Notes under the pieces: generated by a model
The model's input: the letters and a program-made list of their open reading frames with translations, nothing else
Databases searched by the model: none
Told to the model about the DNA's origin: nothing
From: CAYSRM01 sp964475205
GTDB lineage: Bacteria; Verrucomicrobiota; Kiritimatiellia; UBA8416; CAYSRM01
DNA: 53,196 nucleotides
Direction: 5' to 3'
NCBI GenBank assembly: GCA_964475205.1
Contig: CAYYVQ010000013.1
Span: 1-53,196 of the forward strand
Shown: piece after piece, positions 39,494 through 48,040 of the stretch
Layout: every line of letters begins with the position of its first letter
Position numbering within the stretch: the first letter of the stretch is position 1
Made by a program: the position numbers and the translations under genes

Positions 39494-42431
39494 GAATCTT
39501 TCTTTTCCTCACTGTAAGCGTTATTGCGAATACAAAAAATATCAACGAAACAATTCGGCCTGCGTTGTCTATCCTCGTGTATCCATATCGAAGTTCTACC
39601 TGATTGCTATCTGGGTATACCAGCATAAAACCGGGAGTGACCATGTGGATTGCGGGCGCTCCCTTTACCGTCCAGTTAGGATAGTACGTGGCTTTAATGA
39701 CATGGGGCATGCCGGTGGCCGTGGTTGTAAAACTGATTTCATGATTTTTGATCTGTTCATTGCAGACAGAGTAGCCCGACGAGAGTTTTCTGCCCATTGA
39801 GGCCAGGGCAGCAATATTTGTCTCGGCAAGTTTTTCAAACGAGTCTTGTTTTATTGTGACATGGAAAGGGCCTGTGTCATCGCTGTTATTCAGCAGCGCG
39901 AACGGTTGATCTATAAGTTCGATATTGTAAATCCATTCCAGCGCCGCTTTTTTCCGCGGACTGGTCCGTTCAGGGTCGAGAATCAGGGCAACCGGCTGGC
40001 GTTCCGGTATCACCACATAATTGCCGGCATGGGACGTAAGTTCATAAAGGCTCCAACCCGCTTCTGTGTCTATATGTTGCCACTCTTCCATCGTCTTCAG
40101 AGCACGGCGGGTTTTATCCCCGCGGGCAATAAAATGTTTAACGTTAAGCAGCTCGAGGTGCCCTGTTGCGTTTGTGAAGTTGAAAACTGTCGGTTGAACG
40201 ATGGGAGGGTAGCCTGCGGTATTGCGAGAAGTTTCGCCCTGGACGTAATAGGAGAACAGGGACCCCAGGGCCGAGTTTACGATGCCCCCTTCCAGTATGG
40301 GTTTATCAACCAGGTGCGGCACGCATTCGAAGACGCGGCTTGAACCGAGGAGATTATTCCGGTCGTGGAGATCGTTGGCTAATCTTCCGGGTGTTTTGTC
40401 AAGGGGAAGGACGAGTTTTTCAATTACATTCCAGTTCTCTTTATTTTCCAGTCCCTCGTAGTTGTATTTTGCCCACCTTGAAACGTTGTTTGGCCTGTCG
40501 ATGCCGAAAGCCAGGACGAGGGCTAAAACGGCCATGGACGCAAGTTCTGCGAAGGCGAATCTGCCCAGGATCATGGAAAGTCCGACGGCTGATAGAAAAG
40601 CTCCGCTGTAGATCATAAAAGGCCAGAGGCGGACGTTTACAAACACCGGCGACCAGACTTTGAAACCCCAGAGAAAAAGAAACAGTGAAGAGAAAAACAT
40701 CCATGCAACTATGCCTGTATAAAGCATCTTGTTCTTCAACCCCAGGATGACGCCGGTGACCGCGAGGGCTGATAGGATCAGCAATAACGGCAATGGCGGC
40801 AGATGTTCAAGCGGATGAACCGGCCAGTTCAATCCGAAATCTACTGCAAATGTTCTTTTGCTAATAAGCGGTATGAGCCACCATGCCATGAGCCCGGCGC
40901 CTATGAGCCCTTCGGTTAAAACTGTTTTAAAAGCTTTTCTGAATCCCTTCCTTATGAACAGCAGGGGTAAAGCCGCAACGGTCAACGTTCCGACGACACA
41001 TGTAAAAAAATGAGAGGCGATAACAGCCGAATAGATCAGCGCCGTGCTGATACGAACCCTTCCCTCCTCTGCGTCGCGGTATATGAGGGCGGTGAAAAGC
41101 ACCATGAGCGGGAAACTGACGCTATTGGATATCATTCCCGAAAGTGTGCTGTAAATATTCAGGCCCCACATGGTATGTGTATGATCGAACAGGACAGGGA
41201 TCATTGCTGTTGCCGCGATGATTCCTGTGATGCGGGGAAGCTTCGCTATGCGGCAGGCCGCATAGACACATGGGGCAAGGGCAAGTATGCCGCTTACTGT
41301 AACCAGCTTGAAAGCGATATTAAACGGCAGGATCAGGTCAAGGGCCGCCATTGCCAGGTAAGGGAGGAAGAAATAGAACTGGAAGACAGGAAAGCCGCAC
41401 CACCAGTCGTGCGACCATGAGACAATTCGCCTTTGTGTAAAAAGTGTTTCTTTTAAGTGGCTTGCCAGGTAGTTATGCGCCGGAGTGTCGCCTCCGGCTG
41501 TTGTTGTATCCAGCAATAACAGCGAGGGCCGCAGGTTCCAAAGCAGAAAAGCGGTTATAGACAGTAGGATGAGCAGGGGCGTCAATTGTTGTATGATTCT
41601 AAGGAATGCCGGCGGCCGCAGGTTTTGTTGTATTGAACTCGACAATCCTGTTCCGGGTTGAAGTGCCGCAAATGCTGTCAGGGCGAGGAAGGCGAATGCC
41701 AGTGCGGCAATCTGCCATCCATTCAGGCTCATTGTCTTTTCCTGAATTACAACGCCTCCCGGGACTGTTTTGCTGATATGGCGGCCGTTGGCGACTGTTT
41801 CAACTATTGCAAAGACCTGATATGCGCTGCCTGGAAGCGCATTTTTGTTTTCTACCTGCACCAATACGCTTTTCTTTGCTCCTTCAGCGAGTTTGATTTC
41901 TGTTTTTCGAGGCGAGCATTGCAATTCGTCGGGGGCAACGAACCGGACTGTTCCTGAAAAGGATTTGCCGGTTTGCAGAGAAAACTGAAGGACGCCCTGG
42001 TCGGTTATACTCGTTGAGTTCAGGCTTGCATCCAGTTCGGATTCCATTTGCGAGATATTGAGATCCGCGGTTACCAGCGGGAAAACGTCCAGCGATGAGA
42101 AGCTGTGCCCGCCTGAGTCTTTGTACACTGCCTTAAGAACTACAGTGTAGATTCCCGGTGGAGAAGGAGGTTTGCCGAGGTTCAGGTTTGTTGAGACAGT
42201 CTCATTGACCCCAATTCGCTGCCACATGAGGGTTTGTGCTTCCGTTTTGCCCAGCGTTGCCTTGACCGCAACGGTTGAAGCTGGCGCTGTGCCATTGTTT
42301 TGTATGGTGAACCGGACCCGGGCTTTGCCTTTTGTAAAATATGTTGCCGGATTTATCTTCAGGTTGATGTATTCTGCCGCCGAGAGGCAGGGCAGAATGC
42401 TTAGCGCTGCAAACAGGAAAATTTTTTTCAT
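39465..42431 (-). CDS. Large multi-pass membrane protein, PTPS-related/GT-C-like
   Basis: A 988-residue protein. Signal peptide MKKIFLFAALSILPCLSAAE, then an extracytoplasmic region of about 220 residues that looks like two or more Ig/CARDB-like beta-sandwich domains (INLKINPATYFTKGKARVRFTIQNNG..., repeated NG/DxG features). A single helix (IAALAFAFLALTAFAAL) and then about 11 further membrane helices follow. The motif GGDTPAHNYLASHLKETL, then SWSHDWWCGFPVFQFYFFLP, is the usual opening of PTPS-related (GT-C-like) membrane proteins, with the conserved Asp in GGDTP. A soluble beta-rich domain ends the protein. It is probably a lipid-linked sugar transferase or related. It is next to GT9 in the same direction. 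Confidence 0.7.
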   Translation of the reverse strand: MKKIFLFAALSILPCLSAAEYINLKINPATYFTKGKARVRFTIQNNGTAPASTVAVKATLGKTEAQTLMWQRIGVNETVSTNLNLGKPPSPPGIYTVVLKAVYKDSGGHSFSSLDVFPLVTADLNISQMESELDASLNSTSITDQGVLQFSLQTGKSFSGTVRFVAPDELQCSPRKTEIKLAEGAKKSVLVQVENKNALPGSAYQVFAIVETVANGRHISKTVPGGVVIQEKTMSLNGWQIAALAFAFLALTAFAALQPGTGLSSSIQQNLRPPAFLRIIQQLTPLLILLSITAFLLWNLRPSLLLLDTTTAGGDTPAHNYLASHLKETLFTQRRIVSWSHDWWCGFPVFQFYFFLPYLAMAALDLILPFNIAFKLVTVSGILALAPCVYAACRIAKLPRITGIIAATAMIPVLFDHTHTMWGLNIYSTLSGMISNSVSFPLMVLFTALIYRDAEEGRVRISTALIYSAVIASHFFTCVVGTLTVAALPLLFIRKGFRKAFKTVLTEGLIGAGLMAWWLIPLISKRTFAVDFGLNWPVHPLEHLPPLPLLLILSALAVTGVILGLKNKMLYTGIVAWMFFSSLFLFLWGFKVWSPVFVNVRLWPFMIYSGAFLSAVGLSMILGRFAFAELASMAVLALVLAFGIDRPNNVSRWAKYNYEGLENKENWNVIEKLVLPLDKTPGRLANDLHDRNNLLGSSRVFECVPHLVDKPILEGGIVNSALGSLFSYYVQGETSRNTAGYPPIVQPTVFNFTNATGHLELLNVKHFIARGDKTRRALKTMEEWQHIDTEAGWSLYELTSHAGNYVVIPERQPVALILDPERTSPRKKAALEWIYNIELIDQPFALLNNSDDTGPFHVTIKQDSFEKLAETNIAALASMGRKLSSGYSVCNEQIKNHEISFTTTATGMPHVIKATYYPNWTVKGAPAIHMVTPGFMLVYPDSNQVELRYGYTRIDNAGRIVSLIFFVFAITLTVRKRKIHAISQDIAS

Positions 42432-42478
42432 TCTGTGCCCGAGGCCGGGCGGACGGTCGGCTTGATACAGCGGCCCGT

Positions 42479-44356
42479 TTACCCGGCGAAGTCTATTCGA
42501 AAACTGTACACGTTTTCATTAAGTTCGCTTGTGACTTTAAATTCGCTCTGTCGGAACACTTTCTGCATGGCTGTATTTTCGCGCAGCACCTCGGCGGTGA
42601 AGCCGCTGATTCCGTTCTGTCGCGCAATGGCGCTGAGGTAACGGAAAAGGAATGTTCCTATTCCCCTGTTCTGCCATGCATCCTGAACCACGAAGGCTAC
42701 TTCGGCCATGTTGGTTTTTTCATCCAGGTAATAGCGGCCTATGGCTACTATTTCGTCGCCGTAAGCTTCCGGGACGGTGCCTACTATTGCCACTTCAGAG
42801 CGGTGGTTAACGTACACGAAGTCGCGGATTTGTTTGCGCGGGATACGTTTTGTGCGGGACATGAACCTATAGTAGATTGTTTCTTGTGACAGCGTGTAGA
42901 ACAGGTCTTTCATTCTTGGTTCATCGGTTGGATGGATGGGTCTGAAATTAACCTGTGTGCCATGGTCGGTGATGTAGGTTGTCTTCAATTCCGGAGGACC
43001 AACGAAGAACTTGCCTTCCACCTCCGAAAATTCATGGCGGATAAGTTTAGAATCTATTGCAGTGCGCATCAGTTCTTCTCTGAAATCCGGGTGTGCGATG
43101 GAGATCAGGGCTATTGCGCGTTCCTGTACGCTTTTTCCGTGAAGGTATGCGACCCCGTATTCGGTGATTACGTAGTGCACATCGCCACGTGTGGTTACGA
43201 CCCCGGCGCCCCGGGTCAGGTGGCAGACTATGCGCGAAACCTTGCCGTTCTGTGCCGTGGAAGGCAGGGCGATTATCGCTTTGCCTTCCTGGGAGCTTGC
43301 TGCTCCCCGGTTGAAGTCGACCTGTCCGCCAATGCCGGAGTAGAAAGTGGTTCCGAGCGAGTCTGCGCATACCTGGCCGGTAAGGTCGACTTCCAGCGCC
43401 ACGTTTATTGCGACCTGTTTAGTCTGTTGGCTTATGACGTATGGGTTGTTTACATATTCGGTCGGGTAGAATGCGAATGTCGGGTTATCATCGATGTAAT
43501 CGTAGAGTTTCTTTGTGCCAAGGCAGAATGACGCTACCACTTTGCCCCGGTCCTTGGATTTGTGTTTGCCGGTAATGACACCGGATTCGATCATGTCGAC
43601 TATTGCATCTGTAAACATCTCGGTATGGATGCCCAGGTCTTTTTTGTTGTCAAGAAAGCCTAATACGGCCTGGGGGATTTCCCCGATGCCTAGTTCCACG
43701 GTTGAACTGTCTTCTACCAGTGATGCCACGTATTGTCCGATCTGCCTGGTTGTCTCTGTCGGTTCGGGTGGTTGCACTTCGATGATTGGAGAGTCTACCG
43801 GCACAAGGGCGTCAAAATCGTAGACATGTATAAACGAATCCCCCAATGTGCGCGGCATGTTCGGGTTGATTTCAGCTATTACCAGCCTTGCGTTTTCCGC
43901 TGCGCTTTTAACGATATCGACAGAGACTCCAAGGCTGCACTTGCCTTTTGAGTCGGGCGGGCTCACCTGGATAAGGGCAACGTCCAGTGACAGGCGCCCG
44001 GAAGTGAAAAGACTTGGTATGTCCGAAAGAAAGATTGGCGTATAATCCCCAAGTCCCTGCTGGATCAGGCCGCGCACATTATCTGCGATGAAAAAACTGT
44101 TCACCCGGAAGGATTCCGCCAGTTCTTTTGAGGCATAAGGCGCCGCGCCAAGGGTGAGGAGGTGGATAATTTCGGTGTCGGCCAGGTTATTTTTGCGAGC
44201 TGTCAGGGCATGGACGAGTTCCTGTGGTTCCGCGCAGCCGGTTCCGATGAATATTCTTTGCCCGGGGCGGATCATTTTGACTGCATTTTCCGCGGAGAAG
44301 ATCATATCTCCGTAACGTTCTTTCCAGTCTGTGTCGAAATTGAGTTTCTTTTTCAT
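42479..44356 (-). CDS. Acetyl-CoA hydrolase/CoA-transferase fused to GNAT acetyltransferase
   Basis: A 625-residue fusion. Residues ~1-450 are an acetyl-CoA hydrolase/transferase of the cat1/Ach1 class: RIFIGTGCAEPQEL near the start, VELGIGEIPQAVLGFL, and LGIHTEMFTDAIVDM with the Glu that forms the CoA thioester. It transfers CoA between acetate and another acid, likely propionate, butyrate or succinate. From about 460 a GNAT domain begins (VNFRPIHPTDEPRMKDLF), with the acetyl-CoA loop VQDAWQNRGIGTFLFRYL. GNAT on such enzymes is often tied to lysine acetylation, so it may acetylate Acs-type proteins, which is inference. It overlaps the ADP-forming synthetase by 4 nt, so both are made together. 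Confidence 0.88.
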   Translation of the reverse strand: MKKKLNFDTDWKERYGDMIFSAENAVKMIRPGQRIFIGTGCAEPQELVHALTARKNNLADTEIIHLLTLGAAPYASKELAESFRVNSFFIADNVRGLIQQGLGDYTPIFLSDIPSLFTSGRLSLDVALIQVSPPDSKGKCSLGVSVDIVKSAAENARLVIAEINPNMPRTLGDSFIHVYDFDALVPVDSPIIEVQPPEPTETTRQIGQYVASLVEDSSTVELGIGEIPQAVLGFLDNKKDLGIHTEMFTDAIVDMIESGVITGKHKSKDRGKVVASFCLGTKKLYDYIDDNPTFAFYPTEYVNNPYVISQQTKQVAINVALEVDLTGQVCADSLGTTFYSGIGGQVDFNRGAASSQEGKAIIALPSTAQNGKVSRIVCHLTRGAGVVTTRGDVHYVITEYGVAYLHGKSVQERAIALISIAHPDFREELMRTAIDSKLIRHEFSEVEGKFFVGPPELKTTYITDHGTQVNFRPIHPTDEPRMKDLFYTLSQETIYYRFMSRTKRIPRKQIRDFVYVNHRSEVAIVGTVPEAYGDEIVAIGRYYLDEKTNMAEVAFVVQDAWQNRGIGTFLFRYLSAIARQNGISGFTAEVLRENTAMQKVFRQSEFKVTSELNENVYSFRIDFAG

Positions 44357-46452
44357 TCTTCTCCTGCAGCTATTCTGATTCTTGCGTCAGCGGCTATTGA
44401 TTCCTCGCCGATTTTGCCTACCATAAACGGGTTAATGTCCATTTCGAGGATCTGGGGAAAATCAGTAACGAGCTGGCTTATTCTCTGTAAACTTTCTGCT
44501 ATAGCCGAAATATTAACGCTGGCCTGTCCTCGCACCCCCTTCAGAAGCTCAAATGAACGTGTTCCTTCGAGCATCTGCATGGCTTCTTCGCTTGTGATGG
44601 GTGCTATGTGGAATGTTACGTCTTTCATGACTTCAACGAAAATACCGCCCAGACCGAACATAAGCATGGGGCCGAACTGTGGGTCCCTGGTCATGCCAAG
44701 TATGACTTCACGACCCTTGTTGCACATTTTCTCCACGTAGACCCCTTCGAGATCGGCATCGGGCATCTTTTCATGGATTCTCATCATCATAAGATCAAAC
44801 GCATCTTTAAGTTCTTCGGGGGAGGAGAGATTGAGTTTGACTCCGCCCATGTCTGATTTATGCACGATATCGGGAGATATTATTTTCATTGCAACCGGGT
44901 ATCCGATTTTTTCCGCAATTTCAACCGCATGGTCTGCGTTTTCGGCTTTATCTCCCATCGGGACATTAAAGTGGTATGCTTTCAGGATTTTCTTGGCAGA
45001 TGCTTCTCCCAGTTGCAACTGGTTGAGTCTGTGATGTCGCTTGAGAATGCGTTCAACCCGGATACGGTTGACCGGGAAACGTGTTACAATTCGCGGGGGT
45101 CTTTGCAACCAGCATGAATAGTCATACATCGCCTTGAGTGCGCCCACGGCTCTTTCCGGGGAAAGGTAGTCCGGCAATCCGGAAGAGACCAGTTCTTCTC
45201 TGCCAGGCATTACATCGGCCCCTCCCATGAAAGACGCTAGAACGGGTTTTTCGAGGCGGCAGGAACGCGCAATTGCCCGTGCGGTTTCCGCTGCCTGTGT
45301 CATTGCCTGCGGAGTTAATATAACGATTATTGCGTCTACAGACTCGTCATCCTGAGCCGCGTTCAGAGCCATCACATAGCGTTCGGGGTCTGCGTCTCCG
45401 AGGACATCTATAGGGTTGCCGACGCTTGCAGCCGCCGGCAGCTTGTCGCGGAGCGCGGTTGCCGTGCCTTTGCCCAGGCTTGTTACCTGCATGCCGGCTT
45501 CTTCGACTGCGTCAGCCGCCATGATTCCCGGCCCGCCGGCGTTGGTGATGATGGCCACTTTCGGTCCTTTCGGGAGAGGTTGCATTGCAAAAGCTGTAGC
45601 GTAGTCGAATATTGAGTCGAAGTTTGCGGCGCGAATAATACCGGAGCGTTTAAAGGCCGCACCGTATGCTATGTCGGCTCCGGCGAGGCTGCCGGTATGA
45701 GAAGATGCGGCTTTCACACCTGCCTGCGTAGTTCCGGCTTTGAATGCCACCACAGGTTTCCTTGATGACGCTTCTTCGGCTGCTTTCATGAATTCATTTC
45801 CGGATCCAATGCTCTCCAGGTATGCGACGATAACTTTTGTTTTCTCGTCTTTGGCAAATGCTTCGAGGAAGTCTGTTTCCGAAAGATCAGCTTTGTTGCC
45901 TATACTGACAAGTTGAGCCAGACCCAGGTGCCGGCCGGACGCCATGTCAAGTATGGCCGTGCAAAGGGCTCCTGACTGAGACATTACCGAAATATTTCCC
46001 GGTTCCGGCATTTGCCTGGCAAAAGAGGCGTTCATGCTGTTGTGGGTATTGATAAGTCCCAGGCAATTCGGGCCTAGAAGGCGCGTATTGTGTTTTCTGC
46101 ACAGGTCCGCTATTTCCTGTTCCAGTTGAGCGCCGTCTTTACCGGTTTCCTTGAAACCCGCTGTAATGACTGCTATGGCGCCGGCTCCTGCGTCTATTGA
46201 ATCCTGTACGGTTTGTTTAACGTACTTGGACGGAATTGCGATCACACTGAGATTAATCTTCTTGTTGTAATCGCTGAGGCTGGAATAGGCCTTGATCCCC
46301 AGCACCTCTTCGGCTGAGGGGTTAACAGGCACTATTGCGCCCTTATAGTTGCTTTCGAGCAGGTTGGACACCAGTTCATATCCGACTTTGCCCGGTGTGC
46401 GTGAAGCTCCAATTATTGCTATTGAATCCGGGTATAGCAGAGATTCAAGCAT
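44353..46452 (-). CDS. ADP-forming acetyl-CoA synthetase, fused alpha-beta
   Basis: A 699-residue fusion of both ACD subunits that interconverts acetyl-CoA + ADP + Pi with acetate + CoA + ATP. Order seen: CoA-binding Rossmann start SIAIIGASRTPGKVGYELV, two ligase-CoA domains with the phospho-His in SSHTGSLAG, then an ATP-grasp half (KILKAYHFNVPMGDKAENA..., VEIAEKIGYPVAMKIISPDIVHKSDMGG and FGLGGIFVEVMKD). It is the usual energy-conserving acetate former of fermenting bacteria and archaea. It is upstream of, and coupled to, the CoA-transferase-GNAT gene. Its stop overlaps that gene's start. Confidence 0.95.
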   Translation of the reverse strand: MLESLLYPDSIAIIGASRTPGKVGYELVSNLLESNYKGAIVPVNPSAEEVLGIKAYSSLSDYNKKINLSVIAIPSKYVKQTVQDSIDAGAGAIAVITAGFKETGKDGAQLEQEIADLCRKHNTRLLGPNCLGLINTHNSMNASFARQMPEPGNISVMSQSGALCTAILDMASGRHLGLAQLVSIGNKADLSETDFLEAFAKDEKTKVIVAYLESIGSGNEFMKAAEEASSRKPVVAFKAGTTQAGVKAASSHTGSLAGADIAYGAAFKRSGIIRAANFDSIFDYATAFAMQPLPKGPKVAIITNAGGPGIMAADAVEEAGMQVTSLGKGTATALRDKLPAAASVGNPIDVLGDADPERYVMALNAAQDDESVDAIIVILTPQAMTQAAETARAIARSCRLEKPVLASFMGGADVMPGREELVSSGLPDYLSPERAVGALKAMYDYSCWLQRPPRIVTRFPVNRIRVERILKRHHRLNQLQLGEASAKKILKAYHFNVPMGDKAENADHAVEIAEKIGYPVAMKIISPDIVHKSDMGGVKLNLSSPEELKDAFDLMMMRIHEKMPDADLEGVYVEKMCNKGREVILGMTRDPQFGPMLMFGLGGIFVEVMKDVTFHIAPITSEEAMQMLEGTRSFELLKGVRGQASVNISAIAESLQRISQLVTDFPQILEMDINPFMVGKIGEESIAADARIRIAAGEE

Positions 46453-46514
46453 GATTCATCTATCCTTATTGTCTTTAATGTTTCTGCAATGTTTGCCGTC
46501 ACATCATTTGTTGT

Positions 46515-47660
46515 CTAGACAGCTTTGAGCGCGTTTTCAAGGTCGCGCAGAAGTGTTCCGGTTTCTTCTATGCCTGCGGAGAGCCGTACTGTATTTTCCT
46601 TTACACCAAATATTGTTCTGCGTTCAGGCGGCAGATAAAGCATTGTGGTGAGGTAAGGAATACAGATCAAAGACTCTGTTGCCCCAAGACTTACAGCATG
46701 ATAAATAACGTTAAGGTTGCTGACAAACTTTTTCGCGTCTTCCTGGGTTTCTCCCACGTCGAAGGCAAGCATTCCGCCGAAACCGTTTTTCATCTGTTTC
46801 TTAGCCGTCTGGTGCCCCGGATCATCTTTGAGCCCGGGGTAAAGTATGCGTTTTACCTTGGGGTGTTGAGCCAGGAATTCGGCCATGGCCATGGCATTGG
46901 CGGCCATTTTTTCGGATCGCAGGTCGAGTGTTTTCAATCCCCGCTCGAGAAGGGATGCCGAATAACCGTCCAGAGTGGTTCCGATTGCCTGTCTTGTGAA
47001 CCACAATTCTTCATACCTATCTTTAGACCCTGCTATTGCTCCGGCCATGAGGTCGTTGTGTCCGCCCATGCCCTTTGTTGCGCTGTGGACTACCAGGTCT
47101 GCGCCGAGTTCCAGGGGGTTTTGATGACATGGGGTGGCAAAAGTATTGTCAACTACCAGCATTGCCCCTGATTTTTTCGCTGCCTGGCCGGCCATTTCTA
47201 CGTCGATGATTTTGCAGAGCGGATTGCTTGGAGTTTCCAGGAAGATCATGCGGGTATTATCTTTGATGTGTGCCGGGAGTTCTTCGCTGTTTGAAGCGTT
47301 CAGCCATGTTATATCTATTCCCAGGCGTTCGAGTATAAGAGATACCTTGAATTGGGCGCCGTAGACGTCATGGAAGATGATCAGGTTGTCGCCTTTGCCG
47401 AGGTATGTAAGGTAAACCATGGTACAGGCTGCCATCCCGGTGGTGCATATTACGCAGTCTTCTGCTTTTTCAAGCCGGGCAACCTGTTTTTCAACAGCGC
47501 GTACTGTCGGGTTGTCATCTCTGTGATAGGTATACCCGTCGATTTCCCCGTCGGTTATCTGTCGAAGGACCTCGAAATTGAGGTATTCGTAGTTAACCGC
47601 GTTCACGATGGGCGTGACCATCGGTTTGTTGCCATAAGGTGTCAGTGGTTCAGTGCTCAT
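46515..47660 (-). CDS. Cystathionine gamma-synthase/PLP sulfur amino acid enzyme
   Basis: A 381-residue fold-type I PLP enzyme of the Cys/Met metabolism family. The PLP Lys is in HSATKGMGGHNDLMAGA; the usual LNGHSD is here GMGGHND. ETPSNPLCKIIDV, VVDNTFATP and CTTGMAACTMVYL are family blocks. It could be cystathionine gamma-synthase, beta- or gamma-lyase; residues that tell these apart were not resolved by eye. It is 62 nt upstream of the ACD gene on the same strand, but metabolic linkage is not evident. No SAM riboswitch or T-box is visible upstream. Confidence 0.88.
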   Translation of the reverse strand: MSTEPLTPYGNKPMVTPIVNAVNYEYLNFEVLRQITDGEIDGYTYHRDDNPTVRAVEKQVARLEKAEDCVICTTGMAACTMVYLTYLGKGDNLIIFHDVYGAQFKVSLILERLGIDITWLNASNSEELPAHIKDNTRMIFLETPSNPLCKIIDVEMAGQAAKKSGAMLVVDNTFATPCHQNPLELGADLVVHSATKGMGGHNDLMAGAIAGSKDRYEELWFTRQAIGTTLDGYSASLLERGLKTLDLRSEKMAANAMAMAEFLAQHPKVKRILYPGLKDDPGHQTAKKQMKNGFGGMLAFDVGETQEDAKKFVSNLNVIYHAVSLGATESLICIPYLTTMLYLPPERRTIFGVKENTVRLSAGIEETGTLLRDLENALKAV

Positions 47661-47822
47661 ATTTGTTCCAACGTTGATTAAGCAAGTACATTGCTACGAA
47701 GATAAAGGAAAATCAACATTTTTTCGTTTTTCCGTTGGACAGTTTTCCGTGTAATAATTTCGATGCTTGATTTTCTTGAAAGTAAATGTGATTTTATTGC
47801 ACCTGATCGTGTATGAAATTGA

Positions 47823-47897
47823 GCGGGAGTAATTCAGAGGCAGAATGTCAGCTTCCCAAGCTGAACGTCGGGGGTTCGATTCCCCTCTCCCGCTCCA
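47823..47897 (+). tRNA. tRNA-Gly (CCC anticodon)
   Basis: A 75-nt cloverleaf with acceptor stem GCGGGAG/CTCCCGC, discriminator T and encoded CCA (47895-47897). The D-arm is TTCAGAGGCAGAA. The anticodon loop TTCCCAA reads CCC, in stem TCAGC/GCTGA. The T-arm is GGGGGTTCGATTCCCC. It lies in the gap between the divergent PLP enzyme and acs genes, same strand as acs. Confidence 0.95.
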
Positions 47898-48040
47898 GTT
47901 TTTTACTGATTGCCTGCTAAAAAAACAACTTGAATTTCTATTCTTCGCTTGCGCGTGGACTGTGTTAAGTCTAATCTTGAATTTTGCCACATGGCTGGTT
48001 GTGTCGGGTCATAAATAAAGTAACAGTAATGGAGGAAGAA

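Noticed and set aside
47661..47822. SAM riboswitch or T-box upstream of the PLP sulfur enzyme
   Set aside because: No conserved riboswitch core or terminator was recognisable; only a weak poly-T stretch is present.
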